This document shows, piece after piece, positions 7,273-16,557 of a DNA stretch of 64,000 nucleotides. The translations under genes were made by a program, and so were the position numbers. This DNA is from Paraglaciecola psychrophila 170 (GTDB lineage: Bacteria; Pseudomonadota; Gammaproteobacteria; Enterobacterales; Alteromonadaceae), in contig NC_020514.1 of NCBI RefSeq assembly GCF_000347635.1, forward strand, positions 2,418,001-2,482,000, read 5' to 3'. The notes beneath the pieces were generated by a model. The model was given only the letters and a program-made list of their open reading frames with translations. It searched no databases and was not told where the DNA came from. How positions within the stretch are numbered: the stretch's first letter is position 1; the number at the start of each line of letters is the position of its first letter.

Positions 7273-9594
7273 ATGCAACAGAGCCTACCAACGACAACAT
7301 TAAAACCACTGCTTATTTTGTTGGTCCTATTTGTCTTTATAGCATCCTTTATAAAGTCTCAATTATCTAGTATCACTCCTCTTTCTACCGCCGCACCAGA
7401 ATCTTTATTTTCCAGTGAGCGAGCGTTCAATATGTTGCAACAATTGACCTTTGAACAAATACCTCATCCGGTTGATAGTCTTGCCAATCGAGTGGTTGAG
7501 CAACGTTTAGTTAGCTTACTTAGAGGTATGGGATATCAGGAAGAAATTCAGGACAGTGAAATTTGTCGTGACTTCGAGAGAGGTTTTGCACGTTGCACGC
7601 GGGTAAGAAATATTATTGTTCATATTGAAGGGCGTGAAGAGGGTAAAGGTATTCTGCTTTCTGCCCATTACGATTCCGTAGGCGCTGGCCCTGGTGGAAG
7701 TGATGCAGGTGCTGCGGTTGGCACCTTACTTGAAACTGCACGGCTGTTATCACTCGTTGAGCAACCGCGAAACTCCATCATATTGTTATTTAATGAAGGT
7801 GAAGAGTTTGGTCTGTTTGGTGCAAAAGCTTTTATGGAACAACATCCTTTAGCAAAAAAGCTACAACTTGCTTTAAATGTTGAGGCGCGCGGCAGCTCGG
7901 GTAAAAGTGTATTGTTCGAAACCGGCGAAGACAGTGGCTGGTTGGTTAAACATTATGCTCAGACTGCAAAAGCACCTTTAAGTAGTTCGCTATTTTATGA
8001 AGTGTATAGGTTTCTTCCTAATGATACCGATCTTACTATTTTTAAAGATCATGGCTTACAGGGACTAAACTTTGCACATGCAGAACGTTTACCTCACTAC
8101 CATACTCCCTTAGACAACCTTGAAAATCTTGATCGCGGAAGCTTGCAACATCACGGTAATAACGTTTGGGGTGTGTTAAGTAACATTAAAAATGTCGACT
8201 TGGGAGAAGTTGAAAAAGGTAATTTGGTTTACACCGATGTGATGGGATTGTTCGTCATTAGCTGGAGTGAATCCACCAGTGTAGCTGTGTCAGGTATACT
8301 GGTTTTATTACTGATGTTTGTAATCGCGTTGTTGTCAAAGCAGCAGCACTTAAGCACTAAACAAGTGCTCTTAGGCTTATTGTCGACTGTGATTATATTG
8401 GTGGTTTCCGTTCTTGTTGCTATGGGGATTAAACTCATTACTCAAACCATTAGTGGCAGTAATTATCCTTGGTACAGCAATCAACTACCCATGCAATTAG
8501 CCCTATGGTCGGGAGTGGCGCTTTTTGGCCTTTTCATTGGCCGTATGTTTGCTCGCGGTGCTAGCTCAATCAATATGTTGCTCGCGGTCTCTGTATTTTG
8601 GACATTACTCAGTGTAATCAGCAGTATTTTGATGCCCGGTATCAGTTTTCTGTTTATCCTCCCAGCTATTGCAGGTGTCGCTAGCTTATTTATACTCGTT
8701 TGGTTGATTGGAGCTGATCTCCCTGAACAATCAAAAGTTACAATACACACCTTAGTTTTGATCATTAGCGCATGTATTTGTGCGATTAGTTTTATGCCTA
8801 TCGCGTATGTGTTAGAAATAATGATCGGATATCAGATGAGCGAGGCGGTGGGCATGGTATTGGGATTTGTTGTGATCTCTTTGCTACCAGTTTTAACCAT
8901 GAATTCGAGTGCTGCTGATGGTTTCAAAAAACTGCTTTATAGTGTCTCAGTTCTGATGTTATGCGGAGTTGGCTGGACGAGCTTACAGGCCACATATACA
9001 GAATGGATGCCCCAGCACCTTAATTTGCAATATTTGCAAAATCCTAAGGGAGAAGTTTTTATTCTCAAGGGGCATCAGCGGAATCAACCGTCAGATGAAC
9101 TACTGAGTGCTCTGTCAGGTGAAGGTGAATTGACGACGATCTTCCCTTGGTCGGCTTGGATATACCACAGCACTAAAGTGGATTCAGAACTGTTTGAGCC
9201 AGCAATAGCTGAAATCCGTGAACTTGCCAGCAACGAATACGCTAAGAAAGTGCAGTTAAACTTATCGGCATTCGCTAAAAACTTAAGCGACCTCGTTATT
9301 TATGTGCCGATTGATTCGAGTTTGCAATCGATTGAAACAAACAGCGACTCCCTTGAATATAAAGGTGAGAAGAGAGCGGGAGGCTATTACCAATATCATT
9401 GTCGAGGCGTATCCTGCGCTGAAACACAACTGATACTTAATTTCTCTGAGGAAAAACCAACAAAAATTCTTATAGCTTCAATTTATCCAGGCCTTCCGTT
9501 CACATTTAGGGAACTATATACATATCGAGGCAAAAAAGCGGTGCCACATCAAAATGGTGACCAATCTATTGTTTATACTGAGTTGGATTTATAA
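7273..9594 (+). CDS. M28-family zinc metallopeptidase with multispanning C-terminal domain
   Basis: A 773-residue membrane peptidase. An N-terminal membrane segment (residues 12-28) anchors an M28 aminopeptidase-type domain with the five expected zinc ligands/catalytic residues: His132 (SAHYDSV), Asp144 (GGSDAGA), Glu177/178 (NEGEEFG), Glu204 (NVEARG) and His277 (YHTPLDN). Residues about 310-585 form eight or nine membrane spans, followed by a soluble C-terminal domain. The layout resembles eukaryotic ERMP1/Fxna and vacuolar Pff1 proteases and their bacterial relatives. The catalytic domain should face the periplasm. Start ATG 7273 follows an AGGGA ribosome site. Substrate unknown; probably peptide scavenging. 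Confidence 0.85.
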   Translation: MQQSLPTTTLKPLLILLVLFVFIASFIKSQLSSITPLSTAAPESLFSSERAFNMLQQLTFEQIPHPVDSLANRVVEQRLVSLLRGMGYQEEIQDSEICRDFERGFARCTRVRNIIVHIEGREEGKGILLSAHYDSVGAGPGGSDAGAAVGTLLETARLLSLVEQPRNSIILLFNEGEEFGLFGAKAFMEQHPLAKKLQLALNVEARGSSGKSVLFETGEDSGWLVKHYAQTAKAPLSSSLFYEVYRFLPNDTDLTIFKDHGLQGLNFAHAERLPHYHTPLDNLENLDRGSLQHHGNNVWGVLSNIKNVDLGEVEKGNLVYTDVMGLFVISWSESTSVAVSGILVLLLMFVIALLSKQQHLSTKQVLLGLLSTVIILVVSVLVAMGIKLITQTISGSNYPWYSNQLPMQLALWSGVALFGLFIGRMFARGASSINMLLAVSVFWTLLSVISSILMPGISFLFILPAIAGVASLFILVWLIGADLPEQSKVTIHTLVLIISACICAISFMPIAYVLEIMIGYQMSEAVGMVLGFVVISLLPVLTMNSSAADGFKKLLYSVSVLMLCGVGWTSLQATYTEWMPQHLNLQYLQNPKGEVFILKGHQRNQPSDELLSALSGEGELTTIFPWSAWIYHSTKVDSELFEPAIAEIRELASNEYAKKVQLNLSAFAKNLSDLVIYVPIDSSLQSIETNSDSLEYKGEKRAGGYYQYHCRGVSCAETQLILNFSEEKPTKILIASIYPGLPFTFRELYTYRGKKAVPHQNGDQSIVYTELDL

Positions 9595-9969
9595 AATTTG
9601 GCAAGGCCTCGTGATTGAAGTATCTGAGGTCAGAGTCAATTTAACTATGTATCACTGCTTTTTGCCCTAATTTACATGGAGATCCAACAAAATTCACATG
9701 GACATCCAAGATAACGGCAAAGTGAAGTCCTAACTTTTTGATATAAGTAGACTCTGTTAAAGTCAGAGCCAATAGGCCATTTTCCTATAACTGCTGTCAT
9801 TTGTTAGGGTGGGATTATGACATGAACAATATCACTAGCATTTATAGCTGCGGGGGCAGGTTCTTTTAAAATACTATTTCAAGAAAAATTTAAAATACAC
9901 TCTGGGGAATAGGCTAAAAAAACGATACCAACTTTGTCCACGAGCAATACTGCCTAAAGCAAAGCTAGG
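9595..9969. other. Intergenic region between convergent genes
   Basis: The M28 gene ends at 9594 and the antiporter gene ends at 9970 from the other strand. No gene is visible. A short motif (CACATGGA or ACATGGAGATCCAA-like) is repeated at about 9672 and 9695. No strong terminator hairpin was found. Confidence 0.4.
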
Positions 9970-11604
9970 TTATTCACTTTCACGTATCGGACCCTTGGCC
10001 CTGCGGTGAGCCAAGCTACTTTTAACTAACAGCCGGGCGGTTTCTTGGTAGGCATGTACAAAATCCGTTATACCAATACCGTGCAGAGATTGTTTCTCGG
10101 CTAAGCTGGATATTTTTACTACCACCTGAGCCGATGGGTCGTAATTTAATACGGCTTGGCAAATGATTTTTTTATTCAATAAGCTATCCACTGTAACAAT
10201 GACACTTGCAGCTTGCTCTACTTTTAATGATTCTAGTACTGGCCTCTTGTCTAAGTGTCCAAAATAAGCCAGAAATCCCCGTTCTCTGGCTAGTAAAACA
10301 TGCTGTAAGTTGTCAGAAATAATCACAAAACTGATGCCTTTTTCAGATAATTTTTTTGCTACAAGTCGGCCTGCAATAGCAAAACCACAAATCACCGTAT
10401 GCTGACTGATATTAATCGGTGCAATCTTATCGGATTCAAAAAATTCTTTGCCAAAATAAGAAGCAAGCGTATAAATATTATTCACCATGAAGGGGGTGAC
10501 TATCATGGATAACACAGTGACCAGTATCAAAAAGCTGCCTAATTCTGCCGACACCAGACCCTTGGTCAATGCCAATGAGAATATGGCAAACGAGAATTCT
10601 CCTACTTGGCATAAGGCAATAGCAGATTTAACTGAATCATTTTTATTTGATTTTCTACGAATTAACACAAAAATAATGAATGCTTTTAACAACATAGTGA
10701 GCGCTAATACGGCGACTACCCAAAAGAACTGCTGGTAAAAATAAACGATATCGATTTTAGTGCCGATAGAAAAAAAGAATGCGCCGAGAAGTACATCTTT
10801 ATAGGAAGATATGTCTGACTCAACTTTCACATGGTAGTGGGTTTCGGCAATGATCATACCGGCAATAAATGCGCCTAATGAATAGGTGAACCCCATTTCA
10901 TGAGCCAGCAAAGATGCACCAATGACGATGCTTAACACTGAGCCTAAAAATAATTCTTCTAACTTGGCATTGGTGGAAAAATGCAACATCCACTCGATAA
11001 GCTTTTTACCCAGAGTAAACATGAACACAATCACTAAAGTAGCTGATAACAGCGTGTTCAGCAATACATCGCCTATAGACAGTTGGTCATTGGCTAAAAA
11101 GCTGATCAGTAACAAAATAGGTATGACAGCCAAATCTTGAAAGATTAATATCGCCACCGATTTCTCGCCGTAAGGAGTGAGTACATCTTTTGATTTTTTT
11201 AAGTAACTTAAGACAATGGCGGTAGAAGACAAACTGAAGGCTAAGGCAATAATCGCAGAAGCTGTAATATCTTGTAAAAATACATAGTGCGCCACCAAAA
11301 AAATAACTAATGCACTTCCAAGGACTTGTACTAATCCGTTAAAAAATACGATTTCTTTCATCTTTTTGAGTTTGCTAAAAGACAATTCTAAACCAATAGT
11401 AAACATCAGAAAGACAATCCCGAATTCACCAATTAAATCTAACGAATTTAAATTTTCTCCACCATTAAAATCAAACAAGTTACTAATAATAGTGCCAGTG
11501 ATGATGTATCCAATAATGTGCGATACTGAAAGCTTTTTCAGTATAATGTTTAACACAGTGGCAATGGCCAGTGAGATAAAAATGATCAGTAAAATCGAAT
11601 CCAT
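9970..11604 (-). CDS. CPA2-family cation/proton antiporter with TrkA-N domain (KefB-like)
   Basis: About 544 residues. The N-terminal two thirds hold about 12-13 membrane segments of the Na+/H+ exchanger fold, with family signatures FLMFTIGLELSF, SLSSTAIVLSYL, FQDLAVIPILLL and GAFIAGMIIAET. A cytoplasmic TrkA-N/RCK domain follows (HTVICGFAIAGRLVAKKL), which in Kef-type systems gates transport by nucleotide or glutathione adducts. The glycine motif reads GFAIAG instead of the usual GFGRVG. The RCK-C part is lacking or very short. Start is taken at ATG 11604 (MDSILLIIF), which begins the first membrane helix; an upstream ATG at 11649 would add 15 residues. Probably exchanges K+ or Na+ for H+ at the inner membrane. 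Confidence 0.88.
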   Translation of the reverse strand: MDSILLIIFISLAIATVLNIILKKLSVSHIIGYIITGTIISNLFDFNGGENLNSLDLIGEFGIVFLMFTIGLELSFSKLKKMKEIVFFNGLVQVLGSALVIFLVAHYVFLQDITASAIIALAFSLSSTAIVLSYLKKSKDVLTPYGEKSVAILIFQDLAVIPILLLISFLANDQLSIGDVLLNTLLSATLVIVFMFTLGKKLIEWMLHFSTNAKLEELFLGSVLSIVIGASLLAHEMGFTYSLGAFIAGMIIAETHYHVKVESDISSYKDVLLGAFFFSIGTKIDIVYFYQQFFWVVAVLALTMLLKAFIIFVLIRRKSNKNDSVKSAIALCQVGEFSFAIFSLALTKGLVSAELGSFLILVTVLSMIVTPFMVNNIYTLASYFGKEFFESDKIAPINISQHTVICGFAIAGRLVAKKLSEKGISFVIISDNLQHVLLARERGFLAYFGHLDKRPVLESLKVEQAASVIVTVDSLLNKKIICQAVLNYDPSAQVVVKISSLAEKQSLHGIGITDFVHAYQETARLLVKSSLAHRRAKGPIRESE

Positions 11605-11831
11605 TAAACAGCCCAAATAGGTAAATATAGAAAGTGAGTAAGTCCTCATCTATTCTACCTAGGATTAAGGCAACGCACATGTTCTAAATGGGGCTCGCAA
11701 TAAAATATGCAGACAGTTCGAAGCTTTCAGGGCCATTGATGTTTAAATTAACTATGATCTCGCATATTTAAGAACAGAGTTAATATGACTGGCCAGATAA
11801 TGCCCTGCTATTAATTCCTAATTTTCCCGTG

Positions 11832-12566
11832 TTAAATTGTGTCTATGATAGGTTTACCATTACGGAAGTGAATAAAAGGTCCCTCAGCATCGGGCGAGTG
11901 AGGGTTAACTAAGCGCTGTTCAACTTCTTTGAGTATCATTCGCGTGATAATTGGCAATTCGAGTTTTTCGGCTTCTTTGACCGAGACCCAATGCAGTTCT
12001 AATAATTCACCAGACCCCATTGGTGCAGCGTGAACACCTCCTTGAATAAGGTCTGCTTCAACCATAAAAAATCGAGTGTCGAAGCGGCGGTTTCGATATG
12101 GTGGGGTAATGGCTCTGGCGATGACATTAAGTGTATCCAGACGAGGATTAATACCGTGCTGTAAAAACGCGTCCCACTGCGGTGAACGGGACTTTATCGT
12201 GACGCTATCGGACTCACCGAGGACCAATCCAGTTTCTTCGAACGTTTCACGAATGACAGCCATTGCAAGAGATCTGGCGCGAGTTTCTGAACATCCCTTC
12301 ATGAGGCGTTTCAGCACGCTAGGATGAAGATCTTTAGGTGGCCGAATACGACTATCTCCTGCGTCAACTTTGCCTCCTGGGAAAACAAACTTGTTCGGCA
12401 TAAACTTATGACTGGCAGCGCGTTTACCCATAAGAATTTTGGGATGTTTGTTGTCGCGTCTAACAATAATAAGCGTTGCTGCGTCTTTGGGTTTTACCGC
12501 TCGCCCTTTCGAACGTAGTTCAGTGGCTGGAGTATTGATATGTTCACTTTGTTCAATTATAGACAT
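11832..12566 (-). CDS. Nudix hydrolase
   Basis: A 244-residue Nudix protein. After a 30-residue lead, the core strand DAATLIIVRR is followed by the Nudix region: FPGGKVDAGD, a 30-residue insertion, then AVIRETFEETGLVLG with the metal-binding REXXEE core. The insertion between the first glycine and the REXXEE helix resembles the NUDT8/NUDT19 group, whose members often cleave CoA or related pyrophosphates; substrate here is inferred only. Start ATG 12566 has AGAGG five bases upstream. The gene stands alone. Confidence 0.85.
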   Translation of the reverse strand: MSIIEQSEHINTPATELRSKGRAVKPKDAATLIIVRRDNKHPKILMGKRAASHKFMPNKFVFPGGKVDAGDSRIRPPKDLHPSVLKRLMKGCSETRARSLAMAVIRETFEETGLVLGESDSVTIKSRSPQWDAFLQHGINPRLDTLNVIARAITPPYRNRRFDTRFFMVEADLIQGGVHAAPMGSGELLELHWVSVKEAEKLELPIITRMILKEVEQRLVNPHSPDAEGPFIHFRNGKPIIDTI

Positions 12567-12972
12567 CTAATACCTCTGCTAATCAGGTTTATCGGCGTTT
12601 CTGTTAGCGCCAGACTATTCATTGCTTTAGCGCACTTGCCGAATTTAATTTAGATTAGCAAACAATCTTTTAAGGGTCTCCTACTTAACTATTTTTGTTG
12701 TTTATGTTGATTTATATGTTACTTAGAGTTGAACCTGTAGTGCAGATTCCTAAATACAGTAAGCCAAAAATCTCCCAACAAAATTGTCCATAGTCTGGAA
12801 TTTATCCTTCATTACCTCACAAGAAGGATTTTTAAATCCTTTGTTCAATTAATCGTTGAAGATTTTATAAGTCAGAGAAGCTGATTTATGTATTATAGGT
12901 GTTGACTCCAATATTTATGATGATGAGTTTTTTGAGAAAACTTTTTTATTACTGCTTTTTATATGAGACAGC
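12567..12972. other. Divergent intergenic region
   Basis: This separates the Nudix gene (minus) from the sulfotransferase gene (plus), so it should hold both promoters. I see no strong consensus promoter, hairpin or small gene in it. Confidence 0.3.
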
Positions 12973-13599
12973 ATGAACAAACTCTTTATTATAGGTTTAC
13001 CAAGAACAGGCACTACTAGCATCAGTGTTGCTTTGCTTGAACACTTTAGGGTTTCTCATACTGGTTATACAAAGCGTGCCTTTGAGTTGGCCGATGTAAT
13101 CTCTGACTGCCCCTGTTTTAGTGACTACCAGCAGCTTGATGAGCTATTTCCAAATTCTAAGTTTGTCTACTTACAACGTCACCTTGAGCAGTGGTTACCC
13201 TCAATACAAATGTTGCTGAATAAGATGTTACCCAGTCTCAATAGCCACACTTACGTAAATCCAATATTAAAGCGAAGTTTTAACCAGACTTTTGATTTTA
13301 ATAGTGTTGAGAGCCCACTAGAAGAATCGCATCTCACAATGTGTTACCAGCGCCACGAACAAGGGGTGATTGATTATTTTAATGGGCAGGATTGCTTACT
13401 GAATATTGAGATTAATCAACCGGAGAGTTTGTCTCAGTTATTGGATTTTTTGAATTTAGCGCATTCAGGTGAAGGGCATTTCCCCCACTTAAATATAGGG
13501 AAATTGGTTGATAATTGGAAAGATATCAAACATAAACATAAAATAAACCCGAATACCGCAGGTAGAGAAGGTCGCAAGTTTTTCAATTATTGCAGATAA
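12973..13599 (+). CDS. Sulfotransferase-family protein
   Basis: A 208-residue protein starting MNKLFIIGLPRTGTTSISVA; the GLPRTGTTS loop at residues 8-16 is the 5'-phosphosulfate-binding loop of PAPS-dependent sulfotransferases (Sulfotransfer_4-like). Further support is FVYLQRHLEQWLPS near residues 72-85, which fits the region with the 3'-phosphate contact (usually Y/F-v-x-R). Acceptor unknown. Bacterial members often modify glycans or lipids, and marine bacteria carry many. Translation start ATG 12973 follows GAGAC, a weak site. No neighbour suggests a pathway. Confidence 0.75.
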   Translation: MNKLFIIGLPRTGTTSISVALLEHFRVSHTGYTKRAFELADVISDCPCFSDYQQLDELFPNSKFVYLQRHLEQWLPSIQMLLNKMLPSLNSHTYVNPILKRSFNQTFDFNSVESPLEESHLTMCYQRHEQGVIDYFNGQDCLLNIEINQPESLSQLLDFLNLAHSGEGHFPHLNIGKLVDNWKDIKHKHKINPNTAGREGRKFFNYCR

Positions 13600-13809
13600 G
13601 TCATTTCTGCTTACAGGTTAGACATATTACTAAAATTCCCCTTAGAATAAATCTACTTAGAGTCATTTCACGTTGGTTGGTATAGTCGTAAGTTGTCTAT
13701 TAATGATATCTAAATCCACTCAGACCTAACCTAAAATATTCTAAAATTTGGGACTGGTTTGCCAAGATTGCAGTGCTGATGTTTAAAAGGCCATACACGG
13801 CTGTTAGTG

Positions 13810-15126
13810 TTAGAAGTCTATAGTAATTCGTTCGTCATCAAATAGGTTCGCATCAGGATCGAGTATTTGAATGTAGCGGTCGAAATATAAAAACTGTTTT
13901 AATAATAAGGTGAACGAACGGGGAAACCGAATACCGTAATTTCTCGCTACTTCGCCCAATGTGTTGATGACATCATTCACCGCGGGGGTTACGTTTAAGC
14001 CATCGTTAGCCATTAAGTCTTCATTGCTAATATTGTTCATTGAGAGAAAAACGTGTTCTATGTCACGAGATAATTGCTGTTTATCTATGTTTTTGCGGGT
14101 CATTCCCACCGCTAACATGGCGTCAGCAACTAGTGCATAGTCTTGTTCACTCAAGCCTTTAAACAAACTGAACATGGCTTGCCAAGTTTCAGGACTTACA
14201 CGGCCCACCATACCAAAGTCAATAAACCCGACTCGACCATCTTCAAACAACATCATGTTGCCACTGTGTAGATCAGCATGAAAAATCTCACACTTCATTA
14301 AACTAGCAAACCAAACATTCAGAGCTTCGAACAACGCTTTGGCTGGATCACCTTGAGATTTTTCACTTGCGTCTTCGTCTGTTAATGCACATCCATAAAA
14401 ACGCTCCATTGTTAATACACGAAGACCCGATGCTCTCTCATAGACCTTAGGTGCCACCACGGTGTTAATGTTTGAAGTATCGAGAAAGTTTCTAAAGACT
14501 TTAATATGCTGTGCTTCTTTAACGAAATCACACTCGTCTATCATGGCTTGATACATCTCGGACACAATGCCCGTTAATGCATCACGATCGGTGTTGGGCA
14601 GCATAAATTCTAATAAACGAACTAACACGTAAACCGTATTTAAATCAGCAGTAATAATTGCCTGCACGCCAGGCTTTTGAACTTTTAGCACCACGTTTTC
14701 TCCGGTCACCAAAGTCGCTGCATGGACTTGCGCGATAGAGGCTGAAGCCAAAGGTTGTTGCTCTATATGGCTAAAAACTCGGTTTATGGGTTGCTTTAGA
14801 TCTTCGAAAACGATTTTTTTGATTGTACTAAAAGGGATAGGCTTTGTTTGATCTAGAAGTTGTTCAAATTCCTCTACATATTCCTTTGGAAAGATGGAAG
14901 GTGAACTAGCAATAAATTGACCAAACTTAATATAGGTTGTTCCGAGTGCTTCAAATAACTCTCTTACTTCATTTGCAGGAGGAAGTTTACGTTTTAGGCC
15001 CCAACGGATTGCATAAGGCGTCACTTTAGCCATCGTTTGTGTAAGGCGCAGACTGCTTCTTAGGCCCATCTCTGTGAGGCTAATATTGCGTTTAAGAATA
15101 GAATGAATATTAGGAAGAAATCCCAT
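13810..15126 (-). CDS. AarF/UbiB (ABC1/ADCK) family atypical kinase
   Basis: A 438-residue member of the UbiB/ADCK family. Family motifs are clear: TYIKFGQFIASSP (KxGQ motif), PLASASIAQVHAA (Ala-rich nucleotide loop), VVLKVQKPG, the E-x-D (DECDF), HADLHSGNM and VGFIDFGMVG. These proteins have a protein-kinase-like fold and act in ubiquinone lipid biology or as ATPases. The classic UbiB is longer and carries two C-terminal membrane helices, which I do not see here, so this is a UbiB paralogue rather than UbiB itself. It is not near other ubi genes. Confidence 0.85.
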   Translation of the reverse strand: MGFLPNIHSILKRNISLTEMGLRSSLRLTQTMAKVTPYAIRWGLKRKLPPANEVRELFEALGTTYIKFGQFIASSPSIFPKEYVEEFEQLLDQTKPIPFSTIKKIVFEDLKQPINRVFSHIEQQPLASASIAQVHAATLVTGENVVLKVQKPGVQAIITADLNTVYVLVRLLEFMLPNTDRDALTGIVSEMYQAMIDECDFVKEAQHIKVFRNFLDTSNINTVVAPKVYERASGLRVLTMERFYGCALTDEDASEKSQGDPAKALFEALNVWFASLMKCEIFHADLHSGNMMLFEDGRVGFIDFGMVGRVSPETWQAMFSLFKGLSEQDYALVADAMLAVGMTRKNIDKQQLSRDIEHVFLSMNNISNEDLMANDGLNVTPAVNDVINTLGEVARNYGIRFPRSFTLLLKQFLYFDRYIQILDPDANLFDDERITIDF

Positions 15127-15307
15127 TTTTATGACATCCAGTAGTAAGAGTAAATATTTATCCTTGCTTAAACAGCATTTCAGGATATTAAATCGCTATA
15201 TAAACAAGATGGAATTATTTAGTCTTGCTATAGAAACATAAGAAATTAGAGCGCTCAACCTAAACAAGTCACCCAAAAAGTCAGCGTGTATATTATTTAA
15301 ATACTTG

Positions 15308-16057
15308 TCATTGTAATTGCTCTTCGTTGGACACGAAAAACGTATCAGTGAGGTATTTTGGGCTATAACTGCGCACGTCCATATGGATCCATGTGGGTGC
15401 TATACTAGCTGGCTCGAGGGCTTTTTTGTTGTTTCCATGCCAGCCGATTTGAAATCCCGCTTTATCAACCAGTAAACTTCTTGCCTTGTCACAGCGTTCA
15501 CCGTCATCTCGTTTGTCTTCTTTGGGCTGTGCCGGAAAATCCATATCGATTGCTTTGCCCATATGGTTGGTTGAACGCCGACCTCTCATTTCATTATATA
15601 TCCAGCAACGATAGCCGCTAGTGAGGATGGGTGGAGGGAAGTCATGGTTTTTCAGGTGAAAGCATGCTGCCCGAAATGCGTAGAGTATGGCTTTGTGTAC
15701 TCCTGGATATTCACGGCGATGATAAGCTTCAATTTTAGGTTTGCCGGTTCTATATTTATTTTTAAATCGGCCCTGTCCAAATCCATCGCATTGTCCACAG
15801 GGACATCGAATAGAGGCGAAATATACAGGATAGTTTATTTCAAATTCACTCAATGCATCGAAACTGTTTGCATCAAAAACACCTGAAGGTGTGGTTGTTT
15901 TCATGACCTCACGTTGAAAGGCCATCACTTGAAGCTCACTGCCGGGTCCAAAATCACCATCCCAAACTGTTCCACGAAATCCGCTTAACTTAAGTTGCAG
16001 CTCTGTTACATCCGCCCCTTTATTTCCTCGTTGTATGTTTTTTTCACCAAACGCCAT
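15308..16057 (-). CDS. Peptidoglycan-binding M15-type peptidase (DD/LD-carboxypeptidase-like)
   Basis: About 249 residues. An N-terminal PG_binding_1 domain (RGNKGADVTELQLKL then DGDFGPGSELQVMAFQ) precedes a peptidase_M15-type domain with metal ligands in TNHMGKAIDMDF (H...D) and TWIHMDVRS (HxD). Enzymes of this layout trim cell-wall peptides. A Cys-rich insert (CPCGQCDG) between domains is unusual. Start is set at ATG 16057 (MAFGEKNIQRG) because AAGGAGAG lies six bases upstream; the longer frame to 16102 has no such site. No signal peptide is seen, so export may be by lysis, holin or another route. Endolysin-like origin is possible. Confidence 0.8.
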   Translation of the reverse strand: MAFGEKNIQRGNKGADVTELQLKLSGFRGTVWDGDFGPGSELQVMAFQREVMKTTTPSGVFDANSFDALSEFEINYPVYFASIRCPCGQCDGFGQGRFKNKYRTGKPKIEAYHRREYPGVHKAILYAFRAACFHLKNHDFPPPILTSGYRCWIYNEMRGRRSTNHMGKAIDMDFPAQPKEDKRDDGERCDKARSLLVDKAGFQIGWHGNNKKALEPASIAPTWIHMDVRSYSPKYLTDTFFVSNEEQLQ

Positions 16058-16557
16058 GATATCTCTCCTTTTTGAATGTTCAGGTCTTGGGTTGAAACTC
16101 AATCATCATTGCTGATGACTAATATAACAGACGACTTCAAAAGTATTTAATTGTGTGGATAGCTTTGGATACGCTAAAACAAGATGAGTATTACAGGCAT
16201 GCCTTGTTAACCAAACTTCACTGTCTGTGTCAGAGTATTTAAGAATGGACCTCATTTCTTATCTTCGCAAGAGGCTTTTATTTTATTGAATTTAGGGGCA
16301 TTTAACGGGCTGATTAGGTGACATTAATGGTGTAAGCATGCCGATTTATGCTGAAGTGTCATTGTTCGAAGGGATGTGAATCAAGATGATAAACGTCACT
16401 TTATGGGGATTTTGCGAGAAAAAATTAGAGTTAATAAACGTTAAATTAACTCTATCTACAATCACGACCCAAAGCCCACAAAAAAAATGATTACACATGC
16501 ATATCAGACACGTTTATCTGAGTGAAAACGGCCGTGTTGACTCTGGTATTATAAACA
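16058..16557. other. Intergenic region with one inverted repeat
   Basis: No gene is visible. An inverted repeat AGAGTTAA (16427-16434) / TTAACTCT (16446-16453) with an 11-base loop is the only structure noted; it could be an operator or a weak terminator for the helicase gene that ends at 16558. Confidence 0.35.
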
